Positions 47,139 through 58,400 of a stretch of DNA of 64,000 nt are shown here, in pieces (position 1 is the first letter of the stretch; every line of letters begins with the position of its first letter). The stretch comes from Neolentinus lepideus HHB14362 ss-1 (taxonomy: Eukaryota; Basidiomycota; Agaricomycetes; Gloeophyllales; Gloeophyllaceae). The notes under the pieces were generated by a model. That model saw only the letters and a program-made list of their open reading frames with translations, was not told where the DNA came from and did not search any database. The stretch covers positions 124,001 through 188,000 of the forward strand of contig KV425598.1 of assembly GCA_001632425.1 (NCBI GenBank), written 5' to 3'. The position numbers were made by a program, and so were the translations under genes.

Positions 47139-47292
47139 ATATTATGCCATACGGTGATAACTTGAGGCCGTGCGTAAAATTTTCCTCGGACCGACGAACC
47201 AACCGGTTTAATTGGTACAGCGGATGGGTCCAAGTTGAACCTATTGCCACCCGGTCATATCGCCTGTCCAAAAAAGTAATATTATGCCATAC
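47139..47292. repeat. 140-base insertion between 14-base direct repeats
   Basis: ATATTATGCCATAC occurs at 47139-47152 and 47279-47292. The corresponding unit 2 sequence (about 58870-58885) has one degenerate copy (GGTCATACCTG) and lacks the 140 bases between. It looks like an insertion or a local duplication in unit 1 only. Confidence 0.5.
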
Positions 47293-47334
47293 CTGGCTTC
47301 GAGGAACAAATACTACCAGATTCGAAACTATATC

Positions 47335-48205
47335 AGGCTAGCACGGCATACTTCCTTAAGTGTTCTTGGATAGAGTTCTCCAACCCTTCGCCTACAGCCA
47401 CTTCTTGGAGAACAGCCGACTCTGATAACGGTAGGCGCCATCGCAGAGAATCATGGCCACTGCCGAACCTATCGAATGCGTTATCCAGATGTGGGAGCAC
47501 GCGAGGAGGAAAGCTGACACTCCACGGCGGCAATAACGTTCAGAGCGGAACTGGCACCGAGGTATAACCCTTCCGCGTCCAACATCTCGTAAACCATGGC
47601 GATGGATTTCTCATCCGGAATGTGAAGAGCGCCCGAAACATCGCTCACAAACGTACGAAGATTGTCGGTGATACGACCCTAGGACCGATAGCTGGATACA
47701 CGTTGAAACTGGTGAACTCACCTTGTACAGCATTCTGACTCACCTTCAGTGGTCGCACTCCCTGTCCGGTCTTTCAGCTTTCCGCCGCTCGTCACATAGC
47801 TATGTAACACATTCCCGGGTGGGTCTGCCAACCACACCTGCGTCTTCCCATCGCTCTCCTCCTTAGATAACGACCCGTACCAGCGAGCGTCCCTCCCGTG
47901 CCCGTCACGCAGATAAACCTATCTAGCTTACCTTCCGTCTGTTCCCAGATCTCCGGGCCTGTCGTCTGGTAGTGCGCCTCAGTATTCGCGGTATTGTTCA
48001 ACTGGTCTGTCCAGATCGCATTCTCGTAAACTCGCGCGCCTGGTGGTTGTGATTTGCGCAGGCAACTGCTGGGACGGGATAGACTTCAGCACCGAGCATG
48101 CGCAGGAGGTCGATTTTTTCTTAGCTCTGCAGGTCGACGTAGGCGTTACGGCCACTTCGATATTCCCAAACTCACGTACCTGACTGTTTGGCATAGGAAT
48201 GGCAC
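47335..48205 (-). pseudogene. Truncated cysteine synthase pseudogene (unit 1 copy)
   Basis: Copy of the gene at 58914-60265. Recognisable minus-strand text: [34 protein letters not shown], and the C-terminal [15 protein letters not shown]. It stops at the exon that reads MPNSQ (about 48193), so the N-terminal exons with the PLP-binding Lys are absent. An internal deletion removes the LGKG region, and frameshifts occur (e.g. [12 protein letters not shown]). It was made by the duplication breakpoint and cannot encode an enzyme. Confidence 0.88.
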
Positions 48206-48224
48206 ATCTCTTTGACTGTCAAAG

Positions 48225-49580
48225 AGTCTGAGCTGATAATTTGTATCCCTAGCAAATCTTGGATTTCGCGCAGAACACCCTGCAGGGAGTCTTGTCTCAG
48301 GATGCTTCGGGTTTGCTATATGTCCTCATCAACAAGTGCGAGAAGTCAGCACGCCGGCGGACGACGGAGATAACTGGCCTACTGTGCGTTGTGGCACGTT
48401 TCGCTATCGATGATATACTGACACGCAGTCTTGACATCCTTTCCAAGGTCTCAAGTCGAAAATCTTCGAAGATTCGGCTTCTGGCTGGTTGAAACTTATT
48501 CATGGGGGTTCCAATGCGGAGATGTACCCATAGGGCAATTGTTCGTGCGTGCGAAAGGACTGGATGTCGTTGTCGCTGTGGACTCGAGTGCTGATGAAGC
48601 GACCAATTTATGGCCTAAGTATGTTGTGTGCGATCTATAAATGTATATACGTTACTGAACTTCTGTTTCATTAGCGGTTCATCGATTGTGAAGAGCGCTA
48701 GTAGGATATCCACCTTACTATTAGCATCCCACCAGCTGTTTCCGCCTATTCCAATGACTCCGGACGATTTCATATCCACAGGAGTGAACCGGAGGCCGAC
48801 CTTCTTTGGTTGCTATCCAACACGGAACCCAACCGAGTATCCTATGCTCATATATTTACCGAACTCGCCACCGCTTAACGGGGATAATCCTACGACCAAG
48901 TAAGTCTCATAAGCACGTCCCGTTTACGTTTAGAAACTGGCCTCGTTGACACCAGCACTGATAGCTTCCAAATTGCCTACACTCCTGTTCAAACCCGAAT
49001 CTTCATCGACCAAGTGCACAACAACACTATCGGCGGCGTCCTCCTGAACACTACCGGGTCCTGTCCCCACTTTGGGAAATGTCTTCAATGCGCTGCAGTC
49101 GACCGTGCGCAGTACACGACCTCGCACTCCCGCTCGCCGGATTTCTGCAGCACGGTTTTCCAGCGATACTGCTTTGATCCGCAGAATCCACCCAGCCAGA
49201 GTGAGGTTCCTGACAGGCAGTTCGTGTTCGTCAACCCGGATCCGCAGGGCGTTAGTGGTGCTTTGACGGTCTTCGCTGCTTACAAAGCGTCTCTAATCGG
49301 GGGTTAATGGTTGTGCTGATCGTTGTGATTACTCTTCTTGTCACATTTTTGTGCGTTACCACCTTTCTAATCTATCGTGTTTCCTGACCAAATGATCTCC
49401 AGGATTTGGGGGAAGAGGCGAAAGATCCCCCAGGCCGAATATTCTGTTGTTCACGACTTGCATGAACAGGACGATGTCGACGCTTTCTTGGCCACCCTTG
49501 CGTTCGACAAATACGAGCTGAAGTCGAGGAGATGCAACTGGTTCAAAGGAGGAAACAAGTTTGCGTTCTCGTTTATGTAG
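48225..49580 (+). pseudogene. Truncated phospholipase B pseudogene (unit 2 copy)
   Basis: It begins in intron 4 and keeps copies of exons 5-9 of the gene at 34007-36606, ending at the same TAG (49578-49580). The nucleophile exon is absent. Exon 5 and 6 equivalents have frameshifts (QGVLSQDASGLLYVLI; WGFQCGDVP), while exon 7 (SASRISTLLLASHQLFPPIP) is almost identical. A TAA follows LIGG (about 49305) inside the membrane segment. It has no signal peptide or promoter of its own. Confidence 0.92.
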
Positions 49581-49979
49581 TGCTTCGATCGCTTACAGAC
49601 TCTGCTTGGACTTCGGCTTTCGCTATCTCCGGGGTTTCGCGCAGTTCTCCCCTACTCGCACGCTCTTGCATGGACTTGCCCGCTCATCGCATATGTAGCT
49701 CTCTGTTGGTCTTTTCTGTTTTGCATACATCGTCGCATGCCAATGCCTTAAACTTTCTCTCTACGCGATAATTTTTCGTCCTGGGAAGGCCCGGGATCTC
49801 GATTGGAAACGCGCTGGAAGTTTCACAGCCACTGGCTTCTCTCACGTGGCGCATTAATCCCAGTCGGAGTCTCACGCAATCCTGTCCTGCGCTCTCACCG
49901 CACTAGTGTCGCACTGTTCCATCTATTCAAAGCACTACGGCACCCCTCGCCGTTTCCACTATGCTCATCGCTTAGAACT

Positions 49980-52232
49980 ATGTCTATCGATTCAACTTGT
50001 AACGTCAACCGAGTAGCGATTATTGGTACTGCCCCGTTGACGTTTGCACTGACTTCCATCACTAATCTTTGCAAAGGTGGCGGTACAGCGGGCCTCGCTG
50101 CGTACCGACATGTTACGGCTTACTCGAATATGGGGGCTACCATCTTTGAAAGATTGACTTCCCTCGGTGGCATGTGGTCAAAGGACTTCCCACATCATAG
50201 GTCGGATATGTCGACAAACGTGTCTCGACACTCCTGCAGTTTCTCTGATTTTCCTTGGCCGAAAGAGGAAATCGAGAAGCAAGGTAAGGAGCCGTTCCCA
50301 AATGCTGATGATGTGGGAAGGTATCTACAGCTGTATGCGGAGAGCTATATCCGTCCTGAAGATGTCAGGCTCTGTACAAACGTAGAAAGTACTCAGTTCG
50401 AGCACCAGCAATGGGTCATCGCAACTTCTGATGCCAGCGATCCATCAAACCATAAGGAAGAGCACTTTGACTACGTGATATTCGCCAGTGGTTTCTTCTC
50501 GACTCCTTACACTCCCCCAATACCAGGCCTTGCGCAATCGCAAATACACGTGATACATTCCGCGGATTTTTCGGGCTCTGAAGACTACCGCAACAAGGAA
50601 GTGGTCGTCATCGGTGGATCTCTTTCTGCAGTAGAGATCGCTGGAATCCTGTGTTCTCATGCTGCAAGGGTCCATCACGTCTACTCTTTACCCTTCTATC
50701 CCATACAGCGATACGTTCCTAATGCTGAACCACTTGGAGCGGGAAGACTGACTTTCACCCCCGTCGACCTTGTGTTCAACAAGCGCTCTACTCGGAAAAG
50801 CATGAAGGAACAAACTCAGCCAACTACTGAAATGAACAGGAAGAAGCATGAATATCTGTCTTCTTTATGTCCGTCGTTACCCTATCCGCCCCACCCAGAT
50901 GACCCCCCTCGTGTCGGCATCTCTGATACGTACGTGTCAGGTCTCAGGTCGGGAGTCATCGTGCCACATCTAGCAAGATTTGATTCTGTCGATGAAGCAA
51001 CATCAAATATATATCTATCATCAGGCGAAGAAATACCCACTGTCGACGCCATCATCCTTGGCACAGGATATACCACCGCATTCCCTTACCTATCCTCCGA
51101 TGACAAGGCCACCATTGAATACGATGGCGATAACCTCATGGTTCCATTCCTTAGCCATCGGTTGGTACTCCATCCCGATCTCCCTCAGGCTGGCTTCGCC
51201 GGGTTATACAGAGGGCCCTACTTTGCTGTGATTGAACTCCAAGCTCGTTATCTTGCAGCGCTATTCGCGGGTGAGAAGCCATGGCCGATTGAAGCGGATA
51301 TGAGGGCAGGTGTAGAGCAAGAGAGGCAGATTAGAGAGTCCGTTCGCGACAGGAAGCGACAGTTTCCGCACAGCGACTATGGTGGTCTCGTAGAGACCTA
51401 CGCCCGCCTCCTAGACTTGCCCTTACCGACGTCAACATCATCGCAAGTCGATGCCGCCGTCTCAGACCAGATTCTAGCTTGCAACTACCCGCGAGAACGG
51501 AATGAGGACGTGATGGACATAGAGAAAGATGTATTGGAAACTTTGCAAATGTCGAATCGTGGCACCTGGGTCCTCGGTGCCGTCTTTCGGTCATGGTGTG
51601 GGCACTGGAAAGTGGTCAGGGTGATCAAACACGACATGCCAGGCGGGATGGATGGAAGTTTTAATGGGATTGCCACTTTCCACCTAAGACAACCATCTCC
51701 GCTCCCGAGCGACGCTTCGAAACTTCGACCTAAAAATCCTGCCGCCTGCTCGTTGCCCAACGGAACATCGTCACCAGACTCCGCTAAAGCCACAAGCGAC
51801 GCCGAGACTGGAGTTCTCGAATATTTGTACCACGAAGCTGGTACCTTCACTACTTCGACGGGCGTCTCCTTCCAGGCCCACCGTAAATATGTCTATCGCT
51901 ACTCCCCCAGGACGGATATTATCTCCGTGTGGTTCGTCATGGGTGGCGCGTTTGGCTCTGCTCCAGATCAAGGTGACATCGACTATTGGTTCCACGATAT
52001 TGTTCTGTCGAGCTCGTCAGACGGCAGCGCTGGGTTGTGGTTTCCAGAGCACAGGGATGACGGCGGCTGGACTGCTAAAGGAGATGAACACCTTTGCGTC
52101 CGAGACGTGTACAGTCCCATATACAGGTTCTGCTTCAATGGAAACGAGGTGCAGCAGTTTGGCATTGGGTACGATGTGAGAGGTCCGGATAAGGGGTATA
52201 TCAGCGAGGCGTGGTACGCAAGGGAAACCTAG
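49980..52232 (+). CDS. Flavin-containing monooxygenase fused to a DUF6314 domain
   Basis: Start ATG 49980; one intron (50026-50076, 51 bases and in frame, so easily missed) restores VAIIGGGTAGLAAYRHVTAY, with the FAD-binding GxGxxG at residues 16-21. Total 733 residues. Further FMO features: FERLTSLGGMWS, FDYVIFASGFFSTPYTPPIP, HSADFSGSEDYRNK (FMO-identifying region), VVVIGGSLSAVEIAG (NADPH site) and ILGTGYTTAFPYL. The C-terminal 180 residues (LEYLYHEAGTFTTSTGVSFQ, AHRKYVYRYS, DEHLCVRDVY, FGIGYDVRGPDKGYI) fit DUF6314. FMOs oxidise N or S atoms; the role of the fused domain is unknown. Intact, unlike the unit 1 copy. An in-frame ATG at 49803 is upstream of recognisable FMO text and less likely. 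Confidence 0.92.
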   Translation: MSIDSTCNVNRVAIIGTAPLTFALTSITNLCKGGGTAGLAAYRHVTAYSNMGATIFERLTSLGGMWSKDFPHHRSDMSTNVSRHSCSFSDFPWPKEEIEKQGKEPFPNADDVGRYLQLYAESYIRPEDVRLCTNVESTQFEHQQWVIATSDASDPSNHKEEHFDYVIFASGFFSTPYTPPIPGLAQSQIHVIHSADFSGSEDYRNKEVVVIGGSLSAVEIAGILCSHAARVHHVYSLPFYPIQRYVPNAEPLGAGRLTFTPVDLVFNKRSTRKSMKEQTQPTTEMNRKKHEYLSSLCPSLPYPPHPDDPPRVGISDTYVSGLRSGVIVPHLARFDSVDEATSNIYLSSGEEIPTVDAIILGTGYTTAFPYLSSDDKATIEYDGDNLMVPFLSHRLVLHPDLPQAGFAGLYRGPYFAVIELQARYLAALFAGEKPWPIEADMRAGVEQERQIRESVRDRKRQFPHSDYGGLVETYARLLDLPLPTSTSSQVDAAVSDQILACNYPRERNEDVMDIEKDVLETLQMSNRGTWVLGAVFRSWCGHWKVVRVIKHDMPGGMDGSFNGIATFHLRQPSPLPSDASKLRPKNPAACSLPNGTSSPDSAKATSDAETGVLEYLYHEAGTFTTSTGVSFQAHRKYVYRYSPRTDIISVWFVMGGAFGSAPDQGDIDYWFHDIVLSSSSDGSAGLWFPEHRDDGGWTAKGDEHLCVRDVYSPIYRFCFNGNEVQQFGIGYDVRGPDKGYISEAWYARET

Positions 52233-52889
52233 CAAAAATGACAAGCTTTGAGTTATCTGTCGTACCTCCGTATCGATGTTTCCCTGTATCTGATGCATTG
52301 TTGGTCATTTGGTTTATTCTCTATCTGCGTGAAACCCGAATGCCACATCAAAGCCTTTACGGTTTCAGTTGACGTAAAGGGGATGTAGTTCTCTGGTTTC
52401 ATGTTTGCCGACCTATGGTCCATAGCCAAGTCCTGTGCTTAAAGCTATAAAAAGCACTGCAAGACCGCCCAAAGACGATTGGTCTTTATTCTGATGGTCC
52501 ATCGACCGGCCTTGTGCTTGCCGGAGTACTTAGTGGGTCATCATTTATCGGAAGCACTTCCAAAGTCTTGTAGGAGTGGCCATCCGAAACCATTTCGCCC
52601 CAAACTTTCATGATCAGAACTACGCTTCCCCACAGCACCGGAATCAGCGACCTTTTCAGAAAATCATCAAGCCCGGGGTTGTACATAGTACACCTGAAGG
52701 CCTTGAATATTGTTTATGATAATCAATAGCATATGTACATACATGGAGTCAGGCAACCGATCGCTCGGGGCAAGTATGCTCTCATTCATGTGAGCAAGTA
52801 ACTGAAGCGCACTCGCGTAGCGTACATAAAGTTAATCATAACACGGCAATTACATAGATTCAAGACCCGCATCCTCCGTCAGGTTGCGA

Positions 52890-55460
52890 GCTCATATTTC
52901 AATCCGAGAATTCAGCGGTTTACTCGGAATCCGGATAATCTGACCTTCAGTGTTCGAACATCCGAATTGAAGAGAGTAAGTAAGTTACTGAGTCCGCGAT
53001 ACCTTTCCGAGCTAAATATCTCGAGCCCGTTGAATGTTGGGCAGAGCGGCATACTTTTGTGTTGGATTTCGGGATTTCGTGTCGAGCTTGCGAGCTCGCG
53101 TAAGGTCGAGAGGAAAGGGGGGGATGAATGCACCCATATATATCGGGAGGTTGATAAGAAAAGAAAATTTAAAACTTGATGTACGCTACGCGATTGTGCT
53201 TCGGGCAACCGTCAGGGGCAAACGCGCTCAATTGCATCGTCTCGGGTTTATTTCAACACTTTGCAAGATGCGATGATGAGGAGAGGAGTTGTAAAGCTGT
53301 AGAACTGCTTAAATTTCAGTTAACAACGTTAATGACAAGGCTGGTTACATGTGCTCATTAATTTGAGTGTCTTGTGCCACATGACTGGAGTCGGTAATCA
53401 TACGGGGACAAATAGTTTCGGACTGTCGGCCCCCAGCAGTTTATCTGTTCTGGAATTGAAACATCGTGTCTTGATCTTATAAGGTCACTACGCTGTGGCG
53501 CTGTAAACAGGACCTCCCAAATATGTCGGAGTCTGCCTTAAATAGCTTGAGACTCCGATCATCTTCCGAGAAGCTGTGTAAATCGGGAGTCTTACGTATG
53601 AAATCGGACGAGCTCGAGCTGTACAGCCACCGAGATCTGGAATCTAAGTATGTTCGGCGTGATATGAAACAGCAAAATTCTTGCTGGAATAGTTGTACGC
53701 ATCGATAAATAATCGTTGAAAATGAAACAATCCAAAAGAACTCGAAATATGGCTTTTGCAAAGACCTGTTTGCAGCGGATCATGATGGACCCGGTTGACG
53801 GCATTTCATTTCAACCGCATTCCCTTGATAAAAAAAACCCCTGAATCTCTGCGAATGTGTATAGTCAAGGTCAGTGGTCAAGTTGGAGCGTCACAAATAC
53901 GTACTACAAGTTCTTTCGAAACGCAGTAATCGGAATCCTCTAGACTCTCACTCCCTTGCCCTTGGCGCACGGACTCTCTTGGCCCAGAGCATGATCCTTG
54001 GGAAAGCTATGGCAAAGAGGGGCAGCGCTAGTCCCATAAAAATTGACACACATGCGAGGATTACGCTCTTGGTCGCCTCCAGGATCATCAAGCAAGTCAA
54101 TGCTATTTTCCCGATAGATGGGATGTAATAGAAGGTGACTGGGCCAACGACGGCGACAACACTATCAACTTCCTAATCGTGAATTAGACTCGCGTGCGAC
54201 TGATTTTTCGAGTAGAACACACCACTATGTTCAGGAGGTTCTGCACAGAACGGCAGATCCCTAGAGTGATCGTATAATTAATCAACACGCACGCAATAAT
54301 GCGACTTGCAGTGTTGTCGACCACGGCAGTCAACCTGAAAACAGTCAGTCCCGTGTCGTACATTAAAATCATGAACAGACCCAAGGTAGGCTGCCAGCTG
54401 GGACTGATTATCATCATGTACGGGGTCGAATGTGATGGATGACTTACCACAGATAGTATCGTTCTGGAATATTCTGCGAAGTCTCTACCGACATGACCAG
54501 CGATTTCTTCGAATGGCATGAGAAGGTATTAGCAATGGTTAAGCCCGATACAGCTCAGATTCTACACCAGTCTCCTCGAGAGGGGACCGTATCCAGTTTA
54601 TCCGCTAGACTCTAAGAGGAAGATGCTCGGAGGCCCGAAAATTGGGCACTACTTTATGGAAACCGTTGTTGATAGATGGTACCAGCTGCTGTGCGAGCGC
54701 TGGTTCCTCCAACCCGATGCGACATAGTGGATCTTCGGAAGTTTTCTGTGCAATCCCAACAGAAGGCATGGACAGAGGGTTACGGCGCGCTCCCCACGTG
54801 CACCTCAGAAGTCCGAACGAAAGACGCCTCGTTAGAAGACTTGATGACGATTTTGCAGATCTGGGGAAGACTGAACTCTTGTGTGGAAGCTACAGGGTGG
54901 TGGCGCAGCCGCTCAGGCACAAGAGTGCCATAATGACACGTACGAAAATGAAGGCAACGACACGGCACAGCAGGTATTGGGTGCATGAGAGTAGAAGGTG
55001 ACTGCATTGTTGTACACTACACGGAATGACATGCTGCAAGCGAGACGGTCTGTCGATCATTCCGTTTCTGGAGTGATGAACGTAACCTCGTTAACTCATC
55101 AGACTCAAAAAGGGCTACTTACCCGTGACAATATGTTGGCTGATCTGTTCGAGAATCACATTACGACTGGCGTCCGTTTCAGGAGAGTCAAGCGGAGAGC
55201 TGTGTAGCAACCCTCAAGATGATAGCCGTCCATGTTTTGCGTTGCTCTGTTCCGTGACACCGGCGTCTCAATTATAGAGCTGCGCAGCAATCCTCCAGTT
55301 GGCTGAGTGGCAGTGATCAAGCGCCGAGTTCGCTCATTCGTAGTCATACTGAGAGGGCACTCAGTTGATGAATCTAACTGCAAGAGCTAGCAGTTCCGCA
55401 ATGATCGCTGGATACTTCCCCTAAGATAAAATCCTAGATTTTGTGGTTCCAACACTGAGC
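52890..55460 (-). pseudogene. decayed membrane-protein gene (DUF6534-like), unit 2 copy
   Basis: Best text on the minus strand: EYSRTILSV, then a GTAAGT to TTTTCAG intron (about 54356-54460), then LTAVVDNTASRIIACVLIN with YTITLGICRSV. Further down come SVVAVVGPVTFYYIPSIGK and LTCLMILEATKS (about 54160-54065). This resembles the last helices of DUF6534 membrane proteins. Frameshifts and stops occur, and no start or N-terminal half is recognised. Flanking parts (52890-53760, 54520-55460) match unit 1 but show no protein features. Confidence 0.4.
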
Positions 55461-55681
55461 GACTTCCCTGAAGGATTTAAAAGTTAGAACTGCTCTAAAT
55501 CCTAGATTCGATTCTAACCGCATCAAGCCGAGATGCCGGCTAAGTTGTCACGCTCTGGTTTTGTGATGGAGGTCGTCAGGCTCAGCCCGTTTCTAAACTT
55601 CAATCTAGCAAGTGGCCACGCCCCCTTCCTAGATTTCTAAACGCCTCCAAACTAGCTCGCTCAGCATCGACTGAGGTTCGT

Positions 55682-57124
55682 GTACTGTACCATTTCGATC
55701 AATTCGCCACCGGCCATGACGCGTGACAACCGGAATCAGTTCGCCAGCCTGCCGCCTCGCCGGACGACGCGTGACAGGCTCCCAACTTCGCCAGTGTCCC
55801 AGACATGTCGGATATTTCCGTATAGACTTTTAATCCCAATTTAATCCATTTTACTGTCAAGGACCCCGTACTCGGACACCCTAGTGTGTAATACCTGCTG
55901 TGCTCGCTATACTTCACGTATTGCCCCAATTCTACTTACAAAATGTCGGCACCTATCGTATCTACCACTCCTATGTACTTTTTGAATTTTATGCATGATG
56001 TAACAAGCGCCAGGAATATTTCATTGGTCATCATGTCTATTGTGGCTGAAGACTGTCTACTCGGACAGCAAGCATGGGTACCATTTCAGCAGAGAAAACT
56101 TACTTGAAACTGATTCCATTAACTGTCATGGCATGACAGACTATCCTTTAGTACATTCCAGGCTCGAATGAGAGTCCATTGGGCTGTTGTAGCATGCCCC
56201 CAACCTCAGGATCCAGGTGGCTGAGGCAGGTCCCGCCCGTAATTGAGTTATCACACTCGTAGAACAAGACTGATTCCACTTGAACCAAGCCAAAACATTA
56301 TCATTTGGACCAAAGAAATGATACGTACAGTCCCAGCAAGCCAACACCTGGTCAATGATGAAATCCCCCTTTTGCTTTTTCACCGTCCTGTTTCCACCAC
56401 TGATACACTTGAACTGAATCCCCGACGCCTTGTCGCACCGATAAATTTATATTAAAAATCATAGCATGTACCGAGACTGTATCCTGATAGTTATACCAAG
56501 TGCCATGAGATCAGCTATCAAGGCCGCCACTGGAGGAGGCTTCAAAGCACTGGAGGTTGAGTCACTTGAAATCCAGAGAGCGGCAGCAATGGCTGGCACA
56601 TAGAGACCTTCGATACAGCTGAATCCACAGAGTCAGAGACTCAAGACAGAGCCAAGGATCTATAGAGTGAACTAGTGTATAACTTGAGGAGTAGCGACAG
56701 TGTTGTAGACCGTGAAAGCATAAGGATAGGGAGATGGTGGGCCGCGGCGGAGTTTAAAAGCGCCAAATCAGGCAAGTCTGACGACAACGATGGGTATATC
56801 TCAAGCAATTTTAGAGACTTCGACCTGAAACTCAGGAGTAATGTCCAGTCGAATAAGGGCTTTCAAATGGTGTATAAATTGTATAGTAATGAGGGGTAGG
56901 GAGCGAGACAAAGCCCCGCTGTCCGAGTAGCCAGTGTGTCCGAGTAGGTGACCCCGGACAGTAAACCTTCTTTCTGCTGGTAATCACTTATAATGGTGTT
57001 CGGAAATTTCCGACATTGGCATTTCATTTCGCCACCTAGCTACATGACGCGTGACAACACCTAAATTTCGCCACGCCAGAGGGACGCGTGATGCGTGACA
57101 TGGTGAATTGATCGAAATGGTACA
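55682..57124. mobile_element. Inverted-repeat DNA element with iteron-like ends
   Basis: Ends are inverted: TACTGTACCATTTCGATCAA on the left and its complement on the right (TTGATCGAAATGGTACAGTA), with a TA at each outer edge. Inside each end are direct copies of TTCGCCA and ACGCGTGAC (55696-55790; 57028-57095). An inner inverted block follows, TTTACTGTC with ACTCGGACAC (about 55850-55885, compared with 56935-56965). No intact transposase frame; the minus-strand frame 56141-56383 is of unknown nature. The element is absent from unit 1. Confidence 0.7.
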
Positions 57125-57815
57125 GTATCACAGAAACCACGTGTACACGTTTCCGATGGCCTAAACGGTCCTATCCTGAAAGCGTCGAGTATCGAAAATA
57201 CGGGGGAAGACGACAGAAAGAACTATTTGTGGGGTAGCCTACTGCTACGCATGACATTAATTTGGCGAGTCCCAAGAGGAGGCCTCAGGATCTGATGCTG
57301 TATATATTGCCAAGGAAATATCTTTTCCTCGACATGTTCTTAGGTAACGACTGACTAACCCCCACAATAATAAAACGATAAAGCCGAGTCTATTATGGAG
57401 CTTTGCCGTCAATCAAAGATGTCAGAACCGGCCCATTCAATTTCCGCCAACCATTACAAGCAGCCTACTTATCGATTCCCACGGTCAGAAAACTCAGAAC
57501 ATGGATGCATAACGTAGAAAATACAATACTGGCGGATAATTCACAAAAATATTGTACAAGGAATCTAGTATCTAAGACGTTAAAATGGGGAGCATACATA
57601 TGTACAACAAGATAGGAGGGACAAACTTATTGGGCGAGGGACTACAAATCCGATTATGTAGTCACTTTGTAGTCAGCGCTCAGCATATGTCGACGTTTGC
57701 ACGCTACCTAAATTCGGCACCGTGCTCATTTATGATTTATCTGGGTAAGGACTCGTAATTAAGATTGGCCCAAGTCTCGGACGTAAGACTGATTGCCGTT
57801 CTCCTGATGAAGAGT
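57125..57815. other. intergenic, unit-2-only DNA
   Basis: AT-rich, no gene recognised; a frame at 57403-57615 has no family features. The stretch has no counterpart in unit 1. Confidence 0.3.
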
Positions 57816-58400
57816 TACAGTCCCGGACAGGCAAAGACAACAAACTTGTTTCCGGCCGAGCCAGAGTTATTTACGTGAAACCGACCTCGGATTTGGCCTC
57901 AGAGAGGTTAAAANNNNNNNNNNNNNNNNNNNNNNNNNNNNNNNNNNNNNNNNNNNNNNNNNNNNNNNNNNNNNNNNNNNNNNNNNNNNNNNNNNNNNNN
58001 NNNNNNNNNNNNNNNNNNNNNNNNNNNNNNNNNNNNNNNNNNNNNNNNNNNNNNNNNNNNNNNNNNNNNNNNNNNNNNNNNNNNNNNNNNNNNNNNNNNN
58101 NNNNNNNNNNNNNNNNNNNNNNNNNNNNNNNNNNNNNNNNNNNNNNNNNNNNNNNNNNAGCTCATCAAAAGGAGTCGATTGGCATATTTTTCGTATTTTT
58201 CCCGATTTATTTTGTATACGGCCAAATTTTCGGCCTATCCCGACCCATTATTGAGGGTTACAGGGGGTTTACGAGAAATCGGCTCGTACCAATCACTTCC
58301 TTAATCACTCATTTCTGCAATAAAAATGAGGTTCCCACGGCCGTTGGGGCTGGGAAAATCCGGTCACCGAATTTGTTGTCTTTGCTTGTCCGGGACTGTA
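57816..58400. mobile_element. Inverted-repeat element containing the assembly gap
   Basis: The left end TACAGTCCCGGACAGGCAAA (57816 on) and the right end (complement of TACAGTCCCGGACAAGCAAA, ending 58400) are inverted over about 29 bases with one mismatch. The repeat starts CAGT next to a TA on both sides, as in Tc1/mariner or pogo-type elements. Visible interior is about 340 bases plus the gap, without a transposase frame. Confidence 0.72.
57914..58158. other. assembly gap (N run)
   Basis: 245 undetermined bases inside the inverted-repeat element. Translations across it are not meaningful. Confidence 0.99.

Larger units (their letters stand above)
35250..48210. repeat. Tandem duplication B, unit 1
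   Basis: Blocks shared in order with unit 2 (48225-59835): phospholipase exons 5-9, FMO region (41690-43360), decayed membrane-protein region (43600-46070), the 46315-46375 and 46960-47020 blocks, and cysteine synthase exons. The left breakpoint lies in phospholipase intron 4 and the right one at the cysteine synthase exon 3 end. Unit 1 carries about 4.9 kb (36790-41670) absent from unit 2. Confidence 0.85.

Noticed and set aside
55682..57124. Helitron or LTR-element interpretation
   Set aside because: The ends are inverted with TA at both edges, and there is no 3' hairpin-CTRR end, long direct terminal repeat or reverse-transcriptase text.
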